Shown in pieces: positions 33,957 through 39,180 of a stretch of 39,180 bases of DNA. The translations under genes were made by a program, and so were the position numbers. The notes beneath the pieces were generated by a model that was not told where the DNA came from, searched no databases, and was given only the letters and a program-made list of their open reading frames with translations. Each line of letters starts with the position of its first letter. Within the stretch, counting starts at the first letter, position 1. The stretch comes from Bacteroidaceae bacterium. Its GTDB lineage: Bacteria; Bacteroidota; Bacteroidia; Bacteroidales; Bacteroidaceae. The DNA lies in NCBI GenBank assembly GCA_024398535.1, contig JAKSIY010000011.1, positions 1-39,180 on the forward strand, written 5' to 3'.

Positions 33957-35035
33957 TGATGGACAGAAGTAAGCTTAGGATAGTTTATATGGGAACTCCA
34001 GAGTTTGCAGAGCATTCCCTGCGCAGACTTGTTGAGGAGGGGTTCAATATCGTAGGAGTGGTAACCATGCCTGACAAGCCTGTTGGCCGTCATGGCAGTG
34101 TCCTTCAGGCAAGTCCTGTCAAGCAGTACGCCGTTAGTCAGGGTATTCCTGTCCTGCAGCCGGAGCGACTGAAGGATGAGTCTTTCCTGAGCAATCTGCG
34201 TGCCCTGAATGCCGACCTGCAGATTGTCGTGGCGTTCCGCATGCTGCCTGAGGTGGTGTGGAATATGCCGCGCCTTGGCACCTTCAACCTGCATGCATCG
34301 CTCTTGCCGCAGTACCGTGGCGCTGCCCCTATCAACTGGGCCGTCATAAACGGTGACACAGAGAGCGGTGTCACAACCTTCTTCCTTAAGCATGAGATTG
34401 ATACCGGTGACATCATCTATCAGGAGCACGTTCCTATTCTGGATACAGACGATGCCGGTTCGCTGCATGACAAGCTGATGGAGGTTGGGGCTGACCTGAT
34501 TGTCCGCACTGCTGACGATGTGCTGGCTGACAGGGTAACTCCGGTTCCTCAGCCTGAGATATCAGATCTGCGTCCTGCTCCAAAGATCTTCAAGGAGACT
34601 TGCCGGATTGACTGGAACCTGCCAGCTGTCAGGGTTCATGACTTTGTACGTGGACTGAGTCCGTATCCTGCGTCATGGACCAGACTTGTCTGCCCCGATG
34701 GAAAGGAGATGGACTGCAAGATTTACAGGACTCAGGTGGCCAGTCAGACCATTGGACAGAAACCTGGAACCGTTGTCAGGACTGACGGCAAGACATATAT
34801 AGAGGTGGCAGCCGGAACGGGTACTGTACGTATCCTGGAGCTGCAGCTTGCCGGAAAGAAGAGAATGCCTGTCCAGGCTTTCCTTTGCGGCTTTGAAATG
34901 ACAGAGGCACACGGTTTCTCTGAAATAAACCCCTTTGGAATTGTTAAAAAACGGCAGACGCTTGCATGTGAATCAAAAAAGAGCGTTCTTTGCCGCATAA
35001 TATCAGAGTACAAACAAAAACAAGACGCCTATTGA
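33956..35035 (+). CDS. Methionyl-tRNA formyltransferase, extended
   Basis: The 359-residue enzyme formylates Met-tRNA for initiation. FNLHASLLPQYRGAAPINWAV with the catalytic His, and HEIDTGDIIYQ with Asp, are visible, and the C-terminal OB-like domain ends near VQAFLCGFE. Beyond that point about 40 residues continue (GFSEINPFGIVKKRQ to QKQDAY), longer than the usual 315-325. The tail is Lys/Ser/Gln-rich and may have arisen by loss of a stop. Several ATGs (33953, 33956, 33959) are possible; the middle one shares its first base with the clcA stop. Confidence 0.93.
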   Translation: MMDRSKLRIVYMGTPEFAEHSLRRLVEEGFNIVGVVTMPDKPVGRHGSVLQASPVKQYAVSQGIPVLQPERLKDESFLSNLRALNADLQIVVAFRMLPEVVWNMPRLGTFNLHASLLPQYRGAAPINWAVINGDTESGVTTFFLKHEIDTGDIIYQEHVPILDTDDAGSLHDKLMEVGADLIVRTADDVLADRVTPVPQPEISDLRPAPKIFKETCRIDWNLPAVRVHDFVRGLSPYPASWTRLVCPDGKEMDCKIYRTQVASQTIGQKPGTVVRTDGKTYIEVAAGTGTVRILELQLAGKKRMPVQAFLCGFEMTEAHGFSEINPFGIVKKRQTLACESKKSVLCRIISEYKQKQDAY

Positions 35036-35074
35036 TTGAACATTAACTCGTTTAATTTGTAATTTCAAGAGATA

Positions 35075-35668
35075 ATGGAAACTTTGAATCAAATGACCGA
35101 TGATACATTGGTCAATCTGTATTCAAACGGAAACAGCCAGGCATTTAATGTACTCCTTGACCGCTACAAGGACAAGCTCTTTTCGTACATACTTTTCATA
35201 GTACGCAACAAGGACCTTGCAGATGATATCTTCCAGGAAACATTCGTAAAGGCAATTGTCACACTGCAGCGCGGTGGCTATACCGGTACCGGCAAGTTCG
35301 GTGCGTGGCTCACCCGTATTGCGCATAATCTGGTCATTGACTACTTCCGTCAGGAACGTGGCGACAATACCGTATCAAATGACTCCTGCCAGACTGATCT
35401 TCTGAATGACTCTACACTGTGTGAGGACAATGTAGAGGAGAAGATCATTGAGGAACAGATTCTTGATGACGTACGCAGGCTGGTGTCACTTCTTCCTGAC
35501 AATCAGCGTGAAGTGGTGTATATGCGTTTCTATCAGGATCTCAGTTTCAAGGAAATTGCAGATATAACCGGAGTGTCAATCAATACCGCCCTTGGCAGAA
35601 TGCGTTATGCCCTGATAAATGTCAGGAGAATGGCTGCTGAGCACCAGATTGCACTGACCCTCTCATAA
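35075..35668 (+). CDS. RNA polymerase sigma-70 family (ECF-like) factor
   Basis: The 197-residue protein has region 2 (LLDRYKDKLFSYILFIVRNKDLADDIFQETFVKAI, with WLTRIAHNLVIDYFR) and region 4 (LPDNQREVVYMRFYQDLSFKEIADITGVSINTALGRMRYALINVR). The 30-residue acidic linker joins them. No anti-sigma gene is adjacent unless the next 59-residue ORF plays that part. A weak -7 box TTAATTTG is at about 35052-35059. Target promoters are unknown. Confidence 0.9.
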   Translation: METLNQMTDDTLVNLYSNGNSQAFNVLLDRYKDKLFSYILFIVRNKDLADDIFQETFVKAIVTLQRGGYTGTGKFGAWLTRIAHNLVIDYFRQERGDNTVSNDSCQTDLLNDSTLCEDNVEEKIIEEQILDDVRRLVSLLPDNQREVVYMRFYQDLSFKEIADITGVSINTALGRMRYALINVRRMAAEHQIALTLS

Positions 35669-35695
35669 TGGAAAAGTTTTTTCCTGATTTATATA

Positions 35696-35742
35696 CTATT
35701 CCTTTCAGATGTGCGTTCTTAATACGTAACTGAAAAGGATAG
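35696..35742 (+). promoter_or_regulatory. Stem-loop before the 59-residue ORF
   Basis: CTATTCCTTTCAG (35696-35708) pairs imperfectly with CTGAAAAGGATAG (35730-35742). No T-run follows, so it is not a standard terminator. It ends three bases before the ATG at 35746 and could control its translation. Confidence 0.5.
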
Positions 35743-35745
35743 CCT

Positions 35746-35925
35746 ATGGATGAAACTTCTACTCAATCTATTGAAATTACATCGAAACTTCTGCGCGCAG
35801 CCATGAAAGGAATGCCCATGGTTCAGCCCAAACAGAAAACTATTGATTTCCTGAAGGTCCTGGCTGGGACATTCAAGGCGGTTGATTGCATGCCCGATGA
35901 GGCATCGGCATTTTCGTTGAACTGA
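35746..35925 (+). CDS. 59-residue ORF between sigma factor and rpe
   Basis: The ORF reads MDETSTQSIEITSKLLRAAMKG and goes on to a helical stretch (IDFLKVLAGTFKAV) and the end SAFSLN. It is amphipathic, lacks a signal peptide, and starts 77 nt after the sigma stop and ends ten nt before rpe. I do not recognise a family. The codon use looks like its neighbours. A stem-loop lies just upstream. A small regulator of the sigma factor is one possibility. Confidence 0.65.
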   Translation: MDETSTQSIEITSKLLRAAMKGMPMVQPKQKTIDFLKVLAGTFKAVDCMPDEASAFSLN

Positions 35926-35935
35926 AAGTAAAGGT

Positions 35936-36586
35936 ATGAGCGTACTGGTTTCCCCATCACTTCTATCTGCAGACTTCGGAAATCTCAGGAAGGATCTTGA
36001 GATGATTAACAGAAGCGATGCAGACTGGCTTCATCTGGACATAATGGACGGCGTATTCGTCCCGAATATCTCATTCGGATTTCCTGTCCTGAAGTATGTA
36101 GCAAAATACTGTACCAAACCTCTTGACGTGCATCTGATGATTGTGCAGCCTGAAAAGTTCCTGACCAATTTCAAGGAACTGGGCGCAGCATCGGTCAATG
36201 TACACTATGAGGCTTGTGTGCATCTTCATAGAACAATCAGTCAGATTCATGAACTTGGCATGAAGGCGGCAGTCACCCTGAATCCTTCAACTCCGGTCTC
36301 TGTCCTGGATGATATCATTCAGGATGTTGACATGGTCCTGCTTATGACCGTCAACCCTGGCTTTGGAGGCCAGAAGTTCATAGAGCACTCAATTGAGAAA
36401 GTCAGAAAACTGCGTAAAATGATAGATGAGCGCGGTCTGAAGACTTTGATTGAGGTTGACGGTGGTGTAAACATTGAGACCGGCAAACGTCTTGTAGAGG
36501 CTGGTGTCGATGTGCTTGTAGCCGGTAATGCCGTGTTCGGCGCTACTGACCAGGAGGCTGCAATACGCAGTCTCAGAAACCTTTAA
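35936..36586 (+). CDS. Ribulose-phosphate 3-epimerase
   Basis: The 216-residue TIM barrel interconverts ribulose and xylulose 5-phosphates in the pentose phosphate pathway. Metal and substrate motifs are clear: DWLHLDIMDGVFVPNIS, VHLMI, MTVNPGFGGQKFI and VDGGVN. It supplies the same xylulose 5-phosphate pool that AraD feeds. It starts ten bases after the 59-residue ORF and precedes comEC by 13 nt. Confidence 0.97.
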   Translation: MSVLVSPSLLSADFGNLRKDLEMINRSDADWLHLDIMDGVFVPNISFGFPVLKYVAKYCTKPLDVHLMIVQPEKFLTNFKELGAASVNVHYEACVHLHRTISQIHELGMKAAVTLNPSTPVSVLDDIIQDVDMVLLMTVNPGFGGQKFIEHSIEKVRKLRKMIDERGLKTLIEVDGGVNIETGKRLVEAGVDVLVAGNAVFGATDQEAAIRSLRNL

Positions 36587-36599
36587 TTACAGAGTAACT

Positions 36600-38195
36600 T
36601 TGAAATTGACAGATTATCCGGCCATAAGGCTGGTGTTGCCATTCGTGGCAGGTATATTGGTGTCGGGAGCAAGCCAAATGCTTCCGGCATCTTTTTTTAT
36701 GTCCCAGGCTCTCTTCTGCCTGGGGGTGCTTGTGTTGTGTGCTGCCGTAAGGAAGTTCCCCTTGCTGTATGGGTTGGCCCTGAATCTAGGCATGTTCTGT
36801 GTCGGGGCAGGATTGTCATCGTGGAAAGCCTCGCAGGTTGGCTGTCCATGGCCTTCAGGGAAGAGGGTATATACTGCAGTTGTCACGGATTATCCCAGGG
36901 AACGTGCCAGAAGCTGGCTCCTGAAGCTGCAGATTACAGGGGCGGCCGATGCCCGCGAATGTGTAGGACAGACGGTGTGGCTCTACGTGCCGTCCGATAC
37001 CCTGCTGGATTCCCTGGAGCCGGGTAGGGTGATTGCTTTCCGTGGCAGGGTAGAGGCTCCCGACAATGAAGGCATTGAGGACGGGTTTGACTATGCAGGA
37101 TATCTGCGCCGGAATGGGGTGGCGGGAACGCTTTGGGTTCCGTCAGCCGACTGGACGGTTGCTGACATGCCTGTGCCCGACCGTCTGAGCTGGAGGTCCA
37201 GACGCATCAGGCATCTCTTGCTCGGGTTCTATGAAGAGTGGCCGTTCACCCCGGCGGCACGTGCATTGGTCAGCGCTGTTACCCTGGGCAGCAAGGACCT
37301 GATTGACGACGAGACGCGGCTCTCCTTCTCTGCATCGGGGGCCAGTCACGTCCTGGCAGTGTCAGGACTGCATGTGGGGATTATCTACGCTGTGCTTGGC
37401 TTCCTGTTCCCTCCGTTCATGAACGTGGGGCGCAGAAAGTGGGTCAAGGAATCCCTGGTTATGGCGGCACTCTGGGCGTATGCATACATGATAGGGATGC
37501 CACTGTCAATCACGCGTTCGCTGATAATGTTCCTGATAATCTCTTTCTGCCGATGCTGCGGGCGTGAGAGCTCCTCGCTGAACAGCCTGGCACTGGCGGC
37601 AATCCTGATTCTGGCAGCAGATCCGGCGGGACTGTATGAAACGGGATTCCAGCTGAGTTTCAGTGCGGTGTTCTTCATTGTTCTTCTTCAGCCCCACATC
37701 AATGAACTGCTGAATCCGGAAAACCGGATTGTCAGGTATTTCTGGGATATAGTAACCGTTTCCCTGGCTGCACAGATAGGTACGGCACCGATAGTGTTGT
37801 ACAGCTTTGGTACATTCTCAACCTATTTCCTTGTAACCAACATGGTTGCCATGCCGCTTATGTTCCTTACCGTCCTTTTCTCAATGCTCCTGTGGATGGT
37901 GGCACCGGTTCCGTTGCTCAGGCTGGGAGTGGTGCATGTCCTGAATCTTCTGTGCAGCATACTGCAGAAGGCTCTTGCCGGCATCACCTCACTTCCGCAT
38001 TCGGTCCTGAACGTTTCTGTTGACAGCCTGCTGCCTGTTGTCACGGCCTATGTTGTCATCCTGCTGCTGTATGGATATGTGGCATCCAGACGCAGCCGTT
38101 TTGCGGTAGCCGCTGTCGGGGTGCTCTCGGCCCAGACTCTGCTGGGTGCTATTCTGGTAGTGAAAAGTGTTGCCTCATTGCCTTTGTTTTCTTAA
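36600..38195 (+). CDS. ComEC/Rec2-family DNA uptake channel
   Basis: The 531-residue inner-membrane protein has an N-terminal DUF4131-type region and the ComEC core with SHVLAVSGLHVGIIYAVLGF and about ten hydrophobic segments. It should pass single-stranded DNA into the cytoplasm. The C-terminal metallo-hydrolase domain of longer ComEC proteins is missing, as in many Bacteroidota. The start is uncertain: TTG at 36600 gives MKLTDYPAIR, which fits the family; a longer reading from 36528 overlaps rpe. A TAACTTTG box overlaps this TTG. Confidence 0.87.
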   Translation: MKLTDYPAIRLVLPFVAGILVSGASQMLPASFFMSQALFCLGVLVLCAAVRKFPLLYGLALNLGMFCVGAGLSSWKASQVGCPWPSGKRVYTAVVTDYPRERARSWLLKLQITGAADARECVGQTVWLYVPSDTLLDSLEPGRVIAFRGRVEAPDNEGIEDGFDYAGYLRRNGVAGTLWVPSADWTVADMPVPDRLSWRSRRIRHLLLGFYEEWPFTPAARALVSAVTLGSKDLIDDETRLSFSASGASHVLAVSGLHVGIIYAVLGFLFPPFMNVGRRKWVKESLVMAALWAYAYMIGMPLSITRSLIMFLIISFCRCCGRESSSLNSLALAAILILAADPAGLYETGFQLSFSAVFFIVLLQPHINELLNPENRIVRYFWDIVTVSLAAQIGTAPIVLYSFGTFSTYFLVTNMVAMPLMFLTVLFSMLLWMVAPVPLLRLGVVHVLNLLCSILQKALAGITSLPHSVLNVSVDSLLPVVTAYVVILLLYGYVASRRSRFAVAAVGVLSAQTLLGAILVVKSVASLPLFS

Positions 38196-38200
38196 ATTTG
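38170..38200 (+). promoter_or_regulatory. Promoter of the DHH phosphoesterase gene
   Basis: TTG (38170-38172), a 20-nt spacer and TAAATTTG (38193-38200) fit the Bacteroidota promoter. The box overlaps the comEC stop codon (38193-38195) and lies 20 nt before the next ATG. Confidence 0.6.
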
Positions 38201-38219
38201 CAGTGAAAAACATAGAGAT

Positions 38220-39180
38220 ATGCTTGAGAATCTATTTACAGAAAAGGATGTAGCGGAGTTTCGCTCATGGCTTGAGTGGGCTGACCGCTTTGTCATCATC
38301 TCACACATGTCACCCGATGGCGATGCCGTAGGTTCGTCGCTGGCCCTGATGCACTACCTGCAGAGTCGTGACAAGACCGTGTCAGTAGTGATGCCTGACG
38401 GCATTCCTGATTTTCTGAAGTGGCTGCCGGGCGCAGATTCCATAATCTCATTTGAGAACAAGCCTGACAAGGCAGAACTACTTATGTTCCAGGCCGACGT
38501 GATATGCTGTCTGGATTTCAATGCTCCTAACCGTGTGGCAGCTGCTGCCGAGGCTCTGCTGGGCTCAAAGGCCAGGAAAATCATGATTGATCACCATCCG
38601 GGACCTTCTGATTTCTGCAATATAACCCTTTCACGCCCTGAGGCCAGTTCTGCATCGGAACTGGTATTCATGTTCCTCTGTGCTTTCGGAGAATACAGGA
38701 ACATGAGTCTCCAGACAGCAGAGTGTATCTACACCGGAATGATGACCGACACCGGCGCATTCACATACAACAGCAGCCAGTCACAGATTTTCTATATAAT
38801 AAGCCAGCTCATAGAGAAGGGAATTGACAAGGATGAGATTTACCGCAGGGTTTACAACAACTACTCGGCAGACAGGTTCCGCCTTATGGGATATGTGCTG
38901 AGTGAGAAGATGCAGGTCTTTCCGGAATGGTCAGCTGCGCTCATTACCCTGTCTCAGGAGGAACAGGACAGATACAATTTCCAGAAGGGTGACACAGAAG
39001 GATTCGTGAATATTCCGCTTCAGATATCCGGTATCCGTTTCTCTGTATTCATGCGTGAGGACCGTGAAAAAGGGTATATCAAGATATCTCTCAGGTCTGT
39101 GGGCGATGTCCCGTCAAACCAGTTCGCGGCCAGACATTTCAATGGCGGTGGACACAGGAATGCATCGGGAGGAGAATTTC
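38220..39180 (+). CDS. DHH/DHHA1 phosphoesterase, NrnA-like (cut by window end)
   Basis: The ORF runs from ATG 38220 to the end of the window (320 complete codons). Motifs of the DHH family are in order: SHMSPDGDAVGSS, CCLDFNAPN, IDHHPGP, MMTDTGAF and the DHHA1 motif GGGHRNASGG at the very end. NrnA enzymes degrade oligoribonucleotides and dephosphorylate pAp. Only the last few dozen residues should be missing. It has its own promoter upstream. Confidence 0.92.
   Translation, partial: MLENLFTEKDVAEFRSWLEWADRFVIISHMSPDGDAVGSSLALMHYLQSRDKTVSVVMPDGIPDFLKWLPGADSIISFENKPDKAELLMFQADVICCLDFNAPNRVAAAAEALLGSKARKIMIDHHPGPSDFCNITLSRPEASSASELVFMFLCAFGEYRNMSLQTAECIYTGMMTDTGAFTYNSSQSQIFYIISQLIEKGIDKDEIYRRVYNNYSADRFRLMGYVLSEKMQVFPEWSAALITLSQEEQDRYNFQKGDTEGFVNIPLQISGIRFSVFMREDREKGYIKISLRSVGDVPSNQFAARHFNGGGHRNASGGEF

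Noticed and set aside
1..39180. tRNA or rRNA genes
   Set aside because: I saw no TTCGANNC-type arm in a cloverleaf and no rRNA-like stretch; the intergenic regions are too short or repetitive. A dedicated search was not possible.

Overview
The window is a chromosomal segment of a Bacteroidales bacterium, probably Prevotella- or Bacteroides-like. The evidence is the gene content (Bacteroidota-type DUF5723 and DUF4924 genes, a BF3164-like propeller lipoprotein, a 29-residue COX24-type ribosomal protein, SSS-type sugar transport linked to araB/araD), the many SPII lipoproteins, and repeated -7 boxes of the Bacteroidota form TAnnTTTG. The genus is an inference.

Layout. (1) 1-9483 is an accessory, repeat-rich region. 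A RelB/DinJ-PIN toxin-antitoxin pair lies between two 317-bp direct repeats that differ at one base. It is followed by a propeller lipoprotein, a BlaI/BlaR1-like repressor-peptidase pair with its own promoter and operator, a 1.2-kb intergenic repeat island, and a membrane-bound LytTR regulator divergent from two small paralogous membrane proteins. Copies of a structured repeat element are scattered through this region: two complete 274-bp copies (2777-3050 and 9207-9480), two partial ones at the duplication, and one remnant. (2) 9484-17241 is a leftward sugar operon: galM, galK, a lipoprotein mutarotase, a sodium/sugar symporter, araD and araB, transcribed in that order. It handles galactose and arabinose, the sugars of arabinogalactan; araA, galT and galE are not in the window. 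(3) 17347-24762 holds leftward housekeeping genes (folC, dnaJ, grpE, cdd, rng, the 29-residue protein, HU, a phosphopantetheinyl transferase) with one rightward glucosaminidase. (4) 24927-39180 is a dense rightward run: ssb, a lipoprotein, a DUF5723 outer-membrane-type protein, a LysE exporter, DUF4924, prfC, tsaC, a chloride channel, fmt, a sigma factor, a 59-residue ORF, rpe, comEC and a truncated DHH phosphoesterase. Many of these genes overlap by 1-8 bases, which suggests translational coupling.

The strongest unexplained signals are: an array of about 11 hairpins at 6944-7545 that keep a 13-nt loop while their stems change in a compensating way; the structured 274-bp element, which ends 10 nt from gene stop codons; the duplication around the toxin-antitoxin cassette, which also duplicates a promoter-linked 44-codon ORF; the strand-symmetric excess of GCATCG across the window; and an inverted repeat with CIRCE geometry but a different sequence upstream of grpE-dnaJ. 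Motif counts and alignments were made by eye. Statements about families come from general knowledge, not from searches.
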